Of a stretch of DNA of 13,463 nt, positions 6,462-13,463 are shown piece by piece. How positions within the stretch are numbered: position 1 is the first letter of the stretch; each line of letters opens with the position of its first letter. The DNA is from PALSA-1440 sp050011195 (lineage in GTDB: Bacteria; Verrucomicrobiota; Verrucomicrobiia; Limisphaerales; UBA8199), in the NCBI GenBank assembly GCA_050011195.1, contig JBEKJO010000157.1, forward strand, positions 1 to 13,463. Direction: 5' to 3'. The notes under the pieces are model-generated. The model did not search any database. It saw only the letters and a list, made by a program, of their open reading frames with translations, and was not told where the DNA came from. Position numbers and translations under genes: made by a program.

Positions 6462-8984
6462 ATGAAAATGCTTCAGCTTATCACCATAGCGATAGGCGCC
6501 ACACTGGCACTCGGCCTGTGTACCGAGGCCAGCGCAGCGCAGAGATTGCAAAGCGTCATCCGGCGACTGTCAGGCCCCGAGGTCCAGGCCGGCACCAACG
6601 CGACCGGAACCCTCCGCTGCGCGGGCACGGTTGTGGACGCCGAGGGCAAACCCGTGGCGGGCGCGGTCGTGGAATGCTACCAATCCGGCGGGGGCGGACG
6701 GTCATTTGGCGGCGCGGACCTGGAAGCGAAGCAGAGCGTTACCACCGGAACGAACGGCACGTATGAGTTTCGGGTTTCGCCCGGCGCGCCGGGCCTCCTC
6801 GCGCGAAAGGCGGGCCTTGCGCCCGCGTGGATTCAACACTGGAACCCGACCAGCGATATGACGGACGAACGCCTCGTCTTGACCCCCCCAACGATGCTTG
6901 CCGGTGAGGTCGTGGATGAAGCGGACAAGCCCGTCGCCGACGCCGAGGTCTGGGTCTCCGCCGCCTATAGCGAGTGGCAGATGGAGAACGGCGTGACCTC
7001 CTACGGCGGCTACCTGAGCGGCAAGGAGGGGCGCGAGTGTTTCTCGACCCGCACGACGGCCGAGGGCAAGTTCGTGATCCAGGGCTTTCCCACTAATGCC
7101 GCAGCCGATCTGGCGGTCAGCAAGCCGGGCAAGGTCCTCCGCGAACCGCAGCGGGAGTACCTCAGCCCCGACACCATGCGCTGCCGCGCCGGCCAACAGG
7201 ACATCAAACTGGTGGTCGAACCCGCCAGCAACATCGAGGGCAAGGTGGTGGTCGGGGAAACGGGCCAACCGCTCGCCGGCATGAGACTGTGGCTTCAGGC
7301 CAATCGGCCCGGATACCGCGGAGGCGCGGAACGCGAGCCGGCCAAATCCGGCACGGACGGCATCTTCCGCGTGGCTGACGTGGCCGCTGGCACCTACCAG
7401 ATTCACGCTATATTCGGCACTAACACAGTTCCCGAATGGGTGGCCGAGACGGTGACGGTTACGGTGGAAGCCGGGCAGACCACGCGTGACGTGCAAGTCT
7501 CGGCCACGCGGGGCGGCTTCCTGGAAGTGGCGGTGGTGGGCAAGGATGACCGCAAGCCACTCGTGGAGGTCGGCGTGGGCGCCTCCAAGGAAGCGTATCA
7601 AACCGGCGCCAACTCGGATACCAACGGTATCGCTCTTCTGCGATTGCCGCCCGGCGAATACCAGGTCTCCGCCTCCAAGGAAAACTCGCGCTCCGAGCCA
7701 ACCCTCGCGACCGTGGAGACTGGCCGGACGAACCGCATCAAGATCGAGCTAAACCCGCCGCCGAAGATCGCAGGTGTCGTGCGCGATCCCTCAGGCGCGG
7801 CTGTGCCCGGCTTGACGTTGTCCGTGTTCCCCAACTGGGGCCCCAACCTGGGCGAGGCCAAGACCGACGCGAATGGGCGATATGAAATGCCCTGGGAACC
7901 GCAACGCTTTGGAGGTTCACAGCAGACGCCTTGCCTGATTGCGCGCGATTTGGGGCGGAACCTCGCCACCGCCCAGGACATCGAGGAAGGCACGACCACG
8001 CTCGACCTCCGCCTGGAGCCGGGCCTCGTCGTCGCGGGCCGGGTGGAAGACGTGAATGGCAAGCCCCTGAGCAATGCCACCGTGCGAGTCTATCTCTGGT
8101 CGGGAAACATGGGCTCCCAGTTTGACAATAATCCGATCCGAACCGACGCCCAGGGGCGCTTCGAGATCAGCGCGCTGCCGCCGGGTCGGAAGTACAGCCT
8201 GGATGCCACGGCCAAGGGCTACGGCTCGGCCAACGAGAGCATCCAAGAGGATGCCGAAACCAACCGGATCGAACTGGAGCCGTGTGTCCTCAACGTTGCC
8301 GATCACAAACTGGCCGGTGAGGTGGTCGATGCGGACGAGAAACCGGTCGCCCGGGCCAACGTGTCCATGTATGGCCAGGGCCAGCCGAATGGCTCAGTGC
8401 GCACGGATGACAAGGGGCGATTCAAGTTCGACGAGGTCTGCGAGGGCTCGGTCCAACTCTTTGCCAATTCCCAACGTGCCAACGGCAGTGCCCAAGCCCA
8501 GGCGGGGGACACGAACGTTGTCATCCGGCTTGGCGTGAACCAGTCCTACTCGGCCCGCGAAACCCCGAAACGCCCTTCGCTCAAAGGCAAGCCGCTGCCC
8601 GACTTGGCGGCAGTGGACCTGAACAGCGATGCGGCTCCCGCCGGCAGGCCGGTCCTGCTCTGCCTCTTTGACATCGAGCAGCGTCCCTCGCGCCGCTTTG
8701 TGCGCCAGTTGGCCGAGCAACACGACGCGCTCCGGCAAAAGGGGCTTACGGTGCTGGGCGTCCAAGCTGCCGTCACCACCGCCGAATCGTTCAAGGAATG
8801 GAAGGACGCCAACCCCGTCCCGTTCCCCGTTGGCCGCCTGGCGGAAAAGGCGGACAAGACGAAGTGGGCTTCAGATGTGGAGTCGCTGCCGTGGCTCATT
8901 TTGACCGATAGCGAGCGCCGCGTGACTGCCGAAGGGTTCGCGCTGGACGAATTGGAGGCGAAGCTTAAGGCCGTGGCCAAGTAA
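6462..8984 (+). CDS. Secreted protein with carboxypeptidase-regulatory-like repeats and cysteine-less thioredoxin-like C-terminal domain
   Basis: This encodes 840 residues. The signal peptide covers about 1-25 (ITIAIGATLALGLC, then EASA-A). Repeats of the carboxypeptidase regulatory-like (Ig-like beta-sandwich) type begin near 54 (AGTVVDAEGKPVAGA), 147, 258, 436, 525 and 617 (AGEVVDADEKPVARA), with a weaker one near 352. Residues 708-840 have a thioredoxin/AhpC-like fold pattern: KGKPLPDL, then VLLCLFDIEQRPSRRFVRQL where WCxxC would stand, then GLTVLGVQAA, PFPVG and SLPWLILTDSERRVTAEGF. Both catalytic cysteines are missing, so oxidoreductase activity is unlikely; a binding or structural role is inferred. 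The ribosome site is weak (GAGAG about 20 nt upstream). It is closely paralogous to the next gene. It probably acts at the cell surface or in the periplasm; the substrate is unknown. Confidence 0.85.
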   Translation: MKMLQLITIAIGATLALGLCTEASAAQRLQSVIRRLSGPEVQAGTNATGTLRCAGTVVDAEGKPVAGAVVECYQSGGGGRSFGGADLEAKQSVTTGTNGTYEFRVSPGAPGLLARKAGLAPAWIQHWNPTSDMTDERLVLTPPTMLAGEVVDEADKPVADAEVWVSAAYSEWQMENGVTSYGGYLSGKEGRECFSTRTTAEGKFVIQGFPTNAAADLAVSKPGKVLREPQREYLSPDTMRCRAGQQDIKLVVEPASNIEGKVVVGETGQPLAGMRLWLQANRPGYRGGAEREPAKSGTDGIFRVADVAAGTYQIHAIFGTNTVPEWVAETVTVTVEAGQTTRDVQVSATRGGFLEVAVVGKDDRKPLVEVGVGASKEAYQTGANSDTNGIALLRLPPGEYQVSASKENSRSEPTLATVETGRTNRIKIELNPPPKIAGVVRDPSGAAVPGLTLSVFPNWGPNLGEAKTDANGRYEMPWEPQRFGGSQQTPCLIARDLGRNLATAQDIEEGTTTLDLRLEPGLVVAGRVEDVNGKPLSNATVRVYLWSGNMGSQFDNNPIRTDAQGRFEISALPPGRKYSLDATAKGYGSANESIQEDAETNRIELEPCVLNVADHKLAGEVVDADEKPVARANVSMYGQGQPNGSVRTDDKGRFKFDEVCEGSVQLFANSQRANGSAQAQAGDTNVVIRLGVNQSYSARETPKRPSLKGKPLPDLAAVDLNSDAAPAGRPVLLCLFDIEQRPSRRFVRQLAEQHDALRQKGLTVLGVQAAVTTAESFKEWKDANPVPFPVGRLAEKADKTKWASDVESLPWLILTDSERRVTAEGFALDELEAKLKAVAK
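7761..8561 (+). repeat. Three-domain module, single copy in the 6462-8984 gene
   Basis: Residues about 434-700 (PPKIAGVVRDPSG ... DLRLEPGLVVAGRVEDVNGKP ... LAGEVVDADEKPVARA) correspond in order to the module found twice in the 9145-12201 gene. The boundaries are by eye. Confidence 0.7.
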
Positions 8985-8989
8985 AGGTT

Positions 8990-9017
8990 GAACCACCGAT
9001 GGACACAGCGCGGCAAA
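8990..9017 (+). repeat. Partial copy of a CCACGGATGGACACAG-type dispersed repeat
   Basis: ACCACCGATGGACACAG resembles the arms of the inverted repeat at 1018-1147 and the stretch at 9110-9137 (ACAGATGGACACAGATGAAC). All lie between genes or just before a start. The similarity is seen by eye and is partial. Confidence 0.45.
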
Positions 9018-9032
9018 GCCGCAACCGAAAGA

Positions 9033-9068
9033 GTTAAATGAGTTGAATGGGTTCAATAAGTTAATGAG
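9033..9068 (+). repeat. 9-nt tandem repeat (four degenerate units)
   Basis: GTTAAATGA, GTTGAATGG, GTTCAATAA and GTTAATGAG lie in the gap between the two paralogous genes. Confidence 0.6.
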
Positions 9069-9144
9069 GCCAAGGAGCTTGCGCGGGCTGCGCAAATTCT
9101 CGTAGATGGCGTTACAGATGGACACAGATGAACACCGAGCACTT

Positions 9145-12100
9145 ATGAGAACAATCCAAACCTTCATTCCGGTTGTTGGCCTGGCCTTGGGGCTGGTTTC
9201 AGCGGTCGGCGCGCCAGCGGGCGGCGCCACGACGACCCCAGCCGGCGAGATCAAGAGCACAGACCCGCTCATCCTCGACCTTTCCGGCTTCCAAAAGGAG
9301 AAGTTCGTTACCGGCGGCAAGACCAATGCCAATTGGCGAACGGTCGTTGGCCGGCAGGTGTTTGATGGGCTGCCGTTCCAGATCGAGGGCCGCGGGTGCG
9401 TGTACGGCAAGAAGCTTGGCCCGGAGGCACGGGATGACACCCCGACCCACCCCGACTTTATCGGCATCCCAGTGGGGCGGAAGTTCGATGAACTCCACCT
9501 GCTGCATGTGACACAATATGCGGATGTCGAGGGGCAGGAGATTGCCCTCATCCGGCTCAACTACGCCGACGGCACGAAGCACCAGTTCCCGATCCTCTTT
9601 GGCGGCCATGCCCGCGACTGGCAGCGATTGCCCTCCGAAGAAAAGGAACTGCTGACGGACCCCAACACGAAGATCGTCTGGCGCGCGCCCGGTAACCCGG
9701 GCCAAAAAGCGACCATGCGGCTGTTCAAGTCCATGCTGGCCAATCCTCACCCCGAGAAGGTGGTGACCACGATGGACGTGGTCTCGACCAGGCATCTGGC
9801 CGCCTACGACCTGATCGCCGCCACCGTGGCCAACCATGACCCCGCCCGCCCGGTCACCCCGCCGCGTCTTCCCGACGAGCCGGAACGCCACTTCGACGGC
9901 GCGCTGACTGTCCACGTGACCGAGCGGGCGTCGGGCAAGCCGGTCGCGGGGGCGCTCGTGGACCCCAGGATGAACGTGGACGAAGTCTCCGCGGGTGCCA
10001 TCCCCGTGCTCACCTCTGCCGCGGGCGAAGCCGTGATCCGCTATCCGGTGGAGCGCGCTGTCAGGGTCTCGGTTTCCGTGGAGAAGGAAGGGTTCAGTTC
10101 GCAACGAGAGTCCGTCGAGCTTGAATCCAGCCCGACAAATCTGCTCGAAGTGCAATTGACCTCCCCGCCGAAGTTGACCGGCGTGGTGCGGGACAGCGCG
10201 GGCGCGCCGTTGGCGGGCGTGGACTTGGTGCTGTGGCCGGAGTGGCGCGCCGATTCCAAGGGGGCCACCACCGAGGCGAACGGCCATTTTGTGGTCACCT
10301 GGAGCCCCCAGAACCAGAATGACCCAAACTACGAGTTATTTCTGGTCGCGCGCGACTTGAAGCGAAACCTGGCCCTGGCACAAGCCGTTGACGAAGAAAC
10401 CACTAACCTCGACCTCCGCCTGGAACCAGGCCTTACGCTCGCTGGCCGCGCGACGGATGCCAGTGGCAAGCCCCTGACCAACGCCGAGGCGCAGGTCATG
10501 TTCTGGACCGAGCGCATAGGCGCGCCGCTGGGCAAGGCGCTCCAGGCTGACGCCGAGGGCCGTTTCGAGATCAAAGCGCTGCCGCCTGGCCGCCGCTATG
10601 TCGTGAGCGTCTTGGCCAAAGGCTACGGGCAGGCTAGCAGCACCGTGACTCCGGAGGGCGACAGCCGGCGCATCGAACTGGAGCCTTGCGAATTGCCTTT
10701 GGCCGACCAGCGCATCGCCGGCGTGGTCCTCGATAGCGACGACAAACCGGTCGCCAGTGCCAACATCTTCGGCTACGGAGAAGGCCAGCCGCCCGGGGTG
10801 ACCGGGAAGACCGATACCAAGGGGCGGTTCTCTTTCAACCAGGTTTGCGCCGGGCCGATCCAACTCCAAGCCAACACCCCTAACGGCGGCTTCGGCCACG
10901 TCACCGCCGAGGGCGGCGAGACCAACATTTCTATCCAGCTCGGCACTTCGAGAGCCGGTGTGGCCTCAAGAACCAGCCTCAAAATCACCGGCACAGTCAC
11001 CGACCCGGAAGGCAAGCCGGCGCCCAAGGTGCAGGTGAGCCTCTTTCCCTCCTTCCAGCCGGTCGAGAAGCAGACGGATGGCGAAGGCCGCTTCACGCTG
11101 ACCTTCAACCCCAACCAGTACGGCCCGATGCAGGCGACTCCGCCCATAGTGGTCGCCCGCGATGCAGCCCGCAACCTGGCTGCGGCGCTGGACCTTGAGG
11201 AAGGCGCTACCAATGCCAGTGTGCGGCTTGAACCGGCCCTGACCCTCGCCGGTCGCATCACCGACCTCAACGGCAAAGTTATCACCAATGCTCAGGCACA
11301 GGCGCTTTTCCATACCGAACGGATGATTTCCTCTCTGGGTGCACCGGTCCATGCCGACGCCGAGGGCGGATTCGAGATCAAAGGGCTGCCGCCGGGCCGC
11401 CAGTATAGCATCAACACCTCGGCCAAAGGCTATGGTCAGGAGCAGCGCAATCTACAGCCTTCCGACACCGAAACCAACCGCGTCGAGCTTGAGCCTTTCC
11501 AACTCATGCCCGCCGACCAGCGCATTGCCGGCGTCGTGCTGGACGACAACGACAAACCAGTCGCGCGCGCCTACATTTATTCCTTTGGCAACAAGCAACC
11601 CAATCTCAACGCCCAGACTGACGCCAAGGGACAGTTCTCGCTGGACAAGGTTTGCGCCGGTCCCATCCAGCTTTCCGCCAACAACCAGGGCGGCGGCTAC
11701 GGCAACGTGACCGCTGAAGGCGGCGACACCAATATCGTTATCCGTATCAGCGCCAGGCCCGGTGTTGCGCGCCGGGCGTCGCTTCAAACTACCAGCCTCA
11801 AGGGCAGGCCCTTGCCCGACCTCGCTCCGCTGGGCTTGACGCCGGCTGACGCCCCCGCGGACCAACTGCTGCTGGCCGTGCTGATTGATGCCGAGCAACG
11901 CCCCTCCCGGCGCGCCTTGCGGCTCTTGGGCGAGCAGGCCGCCTCGCTCAAGGAGAAGGGCGTGGCGGTGGTCGTAGTCCAGACGGGCAGCATGGCCGAC
12001 GACGCCTTCAAGGCCTGGAAACAAGAGGCTGCTTTGCCTTTCCCGGTCGGCTGCTTGAAAGGTGATGCCGAGAAATCCCGCGCCTCCTGGGGCGCCGGGG

Positions 12101-12201
12101 CGTTGCCGTGGCTCATCCTGACCGACAAAGCCCACCGCGTGACGGCTGAAGGGTTCGACTTGGACGAACTGGACGCCAAGGTCAAAGCCGTTGCCAAATA
12201 G
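9145..12201 (+). CDS. Secreted protein with beta-sandwich N-terminal domain, duplicated regulatory-like module and cysteine-less thioredoxin-like domain
   Basis: From ATG 9145 this encodes 1018 residues; the start at 9106 is rejected because its first 13 codons read repeat DNA (CAGATGGACACAGATG) and the signal peptide begins at MRTIQTFIPVVGLALG. Residues about 38-215 (LILDLSGF, FDGLPFQIEG, ALIRLNYADGTKHQFPILFGG) form a beta-rich domain like those that bind carbohydrate in secreted proteins of this group; I cannot name it. A regulatory-like repeat lies near 250-340. Two copies of a roughly 268-residue three-domain module follow (341-609 and 613-880). The C-terminus (885-1018) is thioredoxin-like with QRPSRR (918-923) in place of the CxxC site, as in the 6462-8984 paralogue, and ends in LPWLILTDKAHRVTAEGFDLDELDAKVKAVAK-type sequence. 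Function is unknown; secretion is well supported. Confidence 0.85.
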   Translation: MRTIQTFIPVVGLALGLVSAVGAPAGGATTTPAGEIKSTDPLILDLSGFQKEKFVTGGKTNANWRTVVGRQVFDGLPFQIEGRGCVYGKKLGPEARDDTPTHPDFIGIPVGRKFDELHLLHVTQYADVEGQEIALIRLNYADGTKHQFPILFGGHARDWQRLPSEEKELLTDPNTKIVWRAPGNPGQKATMRLFKSMLANPHPEKVVTTMDVVSTRHLAAYDLIAATVANHDPARPVTPPRLPDEPERHFDGALTVHVTERASGKPVAGALVDPRMNVDEVSAGAIPVLTSAAGEAVIRYPVERAVRVSVSVEKEGFSSQRESVELESSPTNLLEVQLTSPPKLTGVVRDSAGAPLAGVDLVLWPEWRADSKGATTEANGHFVVTWSPQNQNDPNYELFLVARDLKRNLALAQAVDEETTNLDLRLEPGLTLAGRATDASGKPLTNAEAQVMFWTERIGAPLGKALQADAEGRFEIKALPPGRRYVVSVLAKGYGQASSTVTPEGDSRRIELEPCELPLADQRIAGVVLDSDDKPVASANIFGYGEGQPPGVTGKTDTKGRFSFNQVCAGPIQLQANTPNGGFGHVTAEGGETNISIQLGTSRAGVASRTSLKITGTVTDPEGKPAPKVQVSLFPSFQPVEKQTDGEGRFTLTFNPNQYGPMQATPPIVVARDAARNLAAALDLEEGATNASVRLEPALTLAGRITDLNGKVITNAQAQALFHTERMISSLGAPVHADAEGGFEIKGLPPGRQYSINTSAKGYGQEQRNLQPSDTETNRVELEPFQLMPADQRIAGVVLDDNDKPVARAYIYSFGNKQPNLNAQTDAKGQFSLDKVCAGPIQLSANNQGGGYGNVTAEGGDTNIVIRISARPGVARRASLQTTSLKGRPLPDLAPLGLTPADAPADQLLLAVLIDAEQRPSRRALRLLGEQAASLKEKGVAVVVVQTGSMADDAFKAWKQEAALPFPVGCLKGDAEKSRASWGAGALPWLILTDKAHRVTAEGFDLDELDAKVKAVAK
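10165..10971 (+). repeat. Three-domain module, copy A in the 9145-12201 gene
   Basis: Residues 341-609: TGVVRDSAGAPLAGV, LAGRATDASGKPLTNA, IAGVVLDSDDKPVASA. Copy B at 10981-11784 repeats the same order, including RIELEPCEL/NRVELEPFQL and VCAGPIQL. Confidence 0.75.
10981..11784 (+). repeat. Three-domain module, copy B in the 9145-12201 gene
   Basis: Residues 613-880: ITGTVTDPEGKPAPKV, LAGRITDLNGKVITNA, IAGVVLDDNDKPVARA. It is clearly related to copy A along its whole length, which indicates an in-gene duplication. Confidence 0.75.
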
Positions 12202-12256
12202 GTTACAGAGTGGTTCGCAGGATGGGCTGCCTAATGCGTTCGACTGTGCTGGCCGA

Positions 12257-12288
12257 GGCAGGGCGCGCCTGTCCCCAGCGCGCCGTCC
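12257..12288 (-). repeat. Dispersed palindromic element, copy 2
   Basis: GGCGCGC (12262-12268), a 9-nt loop, GCGCGCC (12278-12284). On the minus strand it reads GACGGCGCGC, a 10-nt centre and CGCGCCCTGCCT, matching the flanks of the element at 521-553. It lies in the gap between the stop at 12201 and the tRNA gene; I see no protein gene in 12202-12453. Confidence 0.65.
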
Positions 12289-12344
12289 GGTGGTTTGGGG
12301 CAGCTCCCGGCGGAGCCAGACATCTTGCGCTTGCTGTATTCAGG

Positions 12345-12374
12345 TTGAAATGGCCGGTCAATTGCTTCATAACT
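12345..12374 (+). promoter_or_regulatory. Possible promoter for the selenocysteine tRNA gene
   Basis: TTGAAA (12345-12350), an 18-nt spacer and CATAAC (12369-12374) resemble a sigma-70-type promoter about 80 nt before the tRNA. Both boxes are imperfect, so this is only a candidate. Confidence 0.3.
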
Positions 12375-12453
12375 GCGGGTCACGTGACGCGCTTAGTAAA
12401 TGCCGAAGCGGAGCCTTGCGGTGCCATCCGCCCGCAGCGCGCTTCGTCCTCCC

Positions 12454-12550
12454 GGAGGCGTAAGGCGACCTGGTGGCGCTCCTGGTCTTCAAAACCATGG
12501 TGGGGCTCAACAAAGTCCCAGGTGGGTTCGATTCCCATCCGTCTCCGCCA
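12454..12550 (+). tRNA. selC: Selenocysteine tRNA (anticodon TCA)
   Basis: The gene is 97 nt long including an encoded CCA (12548-12550) with G at the discriminator position (12547). The acceptor strands GGAGGCG (12454-12460) and CGTCTCC (12540-12546) pair over 7 bp with one G-T; the eighth pair expected for a bacterial Sec tRNA is a T/C mismatch. The anticodon loop CTTCAAA (12487-12493) holds TCA at 12489-12491, flanked by GGT and ACC. The long variable arm pairs TGGGGC (12501-12506) with GTCCCA (12515-12520). The T arm is GTGGG, TTCGATT, CCCAT. A UCA anticodon, long variable arm and 97-nt length together point to selC, the tRNA that is charged with serine, converted by SelA and delivered by SelB to UGA codons. 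It lies about 6 kb downstream of the two UGA-containing genes, on the same strand. Confidence 0.93.
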
Positions 12551-12595
12551 ATTCGCAAGTTGCTTTGGTTCAGGGCCGGCACTAGCCTTTGGTAA

Positions 12596-12609
12596 AGGTC
12601 TGCGGACCT
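12596..12609. terminator. Weak hairpin between the convergent tRNA and response-regulator genes
   Basis: AGGTC-TGCG-GACCT is a perfect 5-bp stem that overlaps the stop codon of the response regulator, 45 nt after the tRNA. No T-run is present on either strand, so termination is only a possibility. Confidence 0.3.
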
Positions 12610-13231
12610 AACGTTGGCTGGACGCTCCAACCTTCTCAGCCATCCGAATCAGATCGGCGAGAGATTCCGCGCGCATTTTTTGCATGATGTGGGCACGATG
12701 AAATTTGATCGTTCCCTCGGTGGTAGCAAGTTTGTCGGCGACCTGTTTGTTAAGCAGTCCAGCTACAACCAGAGGCATCACTTCGCGCTCACGTGGGGTG
12801 AGTTGTTCATAACGTTCGCGCAAATCTGCGGTTTCAGATCGCATCTTGTGCGCTAGTCCGTCCCGCTCGATGGCGGCGCGGACAGCGTCTAGCAGAACGC
12901 GGCTGCGAAAAGGTTTGGTGAGGAATTCGACTGCTCCCGCTTTTATCGCGCGCACCGACATCGGGATGTCCCCATGTCCAGTAATGAAAATGATCGGAAT
13001 TTGGATGCCCGATTGAGTCAGCTCGCGTTGCAGATCCAAGCCGCTCAACCCTGGCATTCGCACGTCGAGGACGAGGCAGGCGGGACCTTCCGGTCGCGGG
13101 CTCTTGAGAAAATCCCGGGCCGAGGCAAAGGGTTGGACGTTCAGTCCGGCTGTACGAAGGAGACGCTCGGTGGAACGGCGAAACAACTGATCGTCATCAA
13201 CAATAAATACGATGGGCTCAACGTTGGTCAT
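12608..13231 (-). CDS. FixJ-type response regulator (receiver plus LuxR-type HTH)
   Basis: This encodes 207 residues. The receiver domain (about 7-120) has the acidic pair and phosphorylation site expected (VDDD near 11-14; Asp56 in LVLDVRMPG), Thr84 in FITGHGD and Lys106 in FLTKPF. The output domain (about 143-200) is a LuxR/GerE helix-turn-helix: LTPREREVMPLVVAGLLNK, QVADKLATTEGTIKFHRAHI. Length and domain order are those of FixJ/TodT-like regulators, which act as DNA-binding transcription activators when phosphorylated by a partner kinase. Its ATG overlaps the stop of the kinase gene by ATGA, so the pair was translationally coupled. The targets are unknown. The gene converges on the selenocysteine tRNA gene and need not be connected with it. 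Confidence 0.92.
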   Translation of the reverse strand: MTNVEPIVFIVDDDQLFRRSTERLLRTAGLNVQPFASARDFLKSPRPEGPACLVLDVRMPGLSGLDLQRELTQSGIQIPIIFITGHGDIPMSVRAIKAGAVEFLTKPFRSRVLLDAVRAAIERDGLAHKMRSETADLRERYEQLTPREREVMPLVVAGLLNKQVADKLATTEGTIKFHRAHIMQKMRAESLADLIRMAEKVGASSQR

Positions 13232-13368
13232 AATGCTGCATTGGGTGCGGCCGGCAGGCTGAAAATAAAGGTCGCACCGGGCCCGGGATTGAACTCAGCC
13301 CACAATCGCCCGCCGTGGGCTTCGATGATCGAGCGGCTGTAGGGTGCGTCGTCGCTGTCCTCCCGTGG
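13228..13368 (-). pseudogene. Remnant of a sensor histidine kinase (C-terminal end only)
   Basis: The frame SRSIIEAHGGRLWAE, then FNPGPGATFIFSLP, is the typical end of a FixL-type kinase ATPase domain (about 13228-13338). It stops with TGA overlapping the ATG of the response regulator. Upstream, where the glycine-rich G2 box (GMGLGL) and the rest of the catalytic domain should be, the frame reads PREDSDDAPY and then meets a TGA at 13369-13371. None of the three minus-strand frames up to the window edge shows kinase motifs. This indicates a truncation or rearrangement near 13340, or an assembly error near the window end. On the plus strand, 13365-13463 is open (AWELIQGLIFPVVAQAG) and might belong to an unrelated gene joined at this point. 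Confidence 0.6.
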
Positions 13369-13463
13369 TCAGTGCGTGGGAATTGATCCAAGGCTTGATC
13401 TTCCCTGTGGTGGCGCAGGCTGGCACACTGGTCCAACAGGTGAAACAACTCACCGGCAAGACC

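Noticed and set aside
9106..9144. Earlier ATG start for the 9145-12201 gene
   Set aside because: The 13 extra codons are repeat DNA related to the 1018 and 8990 elements, and they would put charged residues before an otherwise normal signal peptide.
12191..12630. Open frames across the tRNA region on both strands
   Set aside because: They run through the selenocysteine tRNA and a palindromic element, lack ribosome sites and resemble no protein.
13369..13371. A third recoded UGA, in the histidine kinase frame
   Set aside because: The residues before it show no kinase motif, and no matching hairpin or motif context is visible; truncation fits better.
1..13463. CRISPR arrays, phage genes, insertion sequences with transposase
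   Set aside because: No regularly spaced direct repeats and no recognisable transposase or integrase were seen; the S74 domain alone does not indicate a prophage.

Overview
The window looks like chromosomal DNA of an uncultured or environmental member of the Verrucomicrobiota (Pedosphaera/Limisphaera-like). This is inferred from the G+C-rich coding sequence, many large secreted multidomain proteins, a small secreted protein with the YSIDWYKVAGGGG / GTIGQPDA / YSVTGGFWSL signature that I associate with this phylum, and many short palindromic or tandem elements between genes. I could not run a database search.

Layout. 1-441: C-terminal end of a tail-fibre-like protein with an S74-type chaperone domain, followed at once by the small secreted protein (451-999). 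1000-1272: repeat-rich intergenic region with two adjacent hairpins just before the next gene. 1273-3366 and 3555-6287: two genes that each contain one in-frame TGA and that standard gene callers would split into four ORFs. 6462-8984 and 9145-12201: two paralogous secreted proteins built from carboxypeptidase-regulatory-like repeats and a thioredoxin-like C-terminal domain without active-site cysteines. 12454-12550: a tRNA gene with anticodon TCA, a long variable arm and encoded CCA, i.e. selenocysteine tRNA (selC). 12608-13231 (minus): a FixJ-type response regulator, overlapping the last codons of a histidine kinase whose remaining part is missing or replaced.

Main result. The window appears to encode two members of an unrecognised selenoprotein family beside the tRNA that decodes their UGA codons. 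In both genes the TGA falls in the same protein context: FEFG, then TGA (Sec), then GSTCSYSWRVP or GGVCSLSWREP. The frame stays open across it. The halves after the TGA have no convincing start of their own. A 6-bp hairpin starts exactly 15 nt after each TGA, and two of its base pairs change in a compensatory way between the genes. The proteins share a secreted N-terminal half and the U-x-x-x-C-S-x-S-W-R-x-P motif, but differ afterwards: one continues into about seven membrane helices, the other into discoidin-like, fibronectin-III-like and LamG-like domains. selA, selB and selD are not in the window and should lie elsewhere in the genome if this is right. The function of the family is unknown to me; a surface or periplasmic redox role is only inference.
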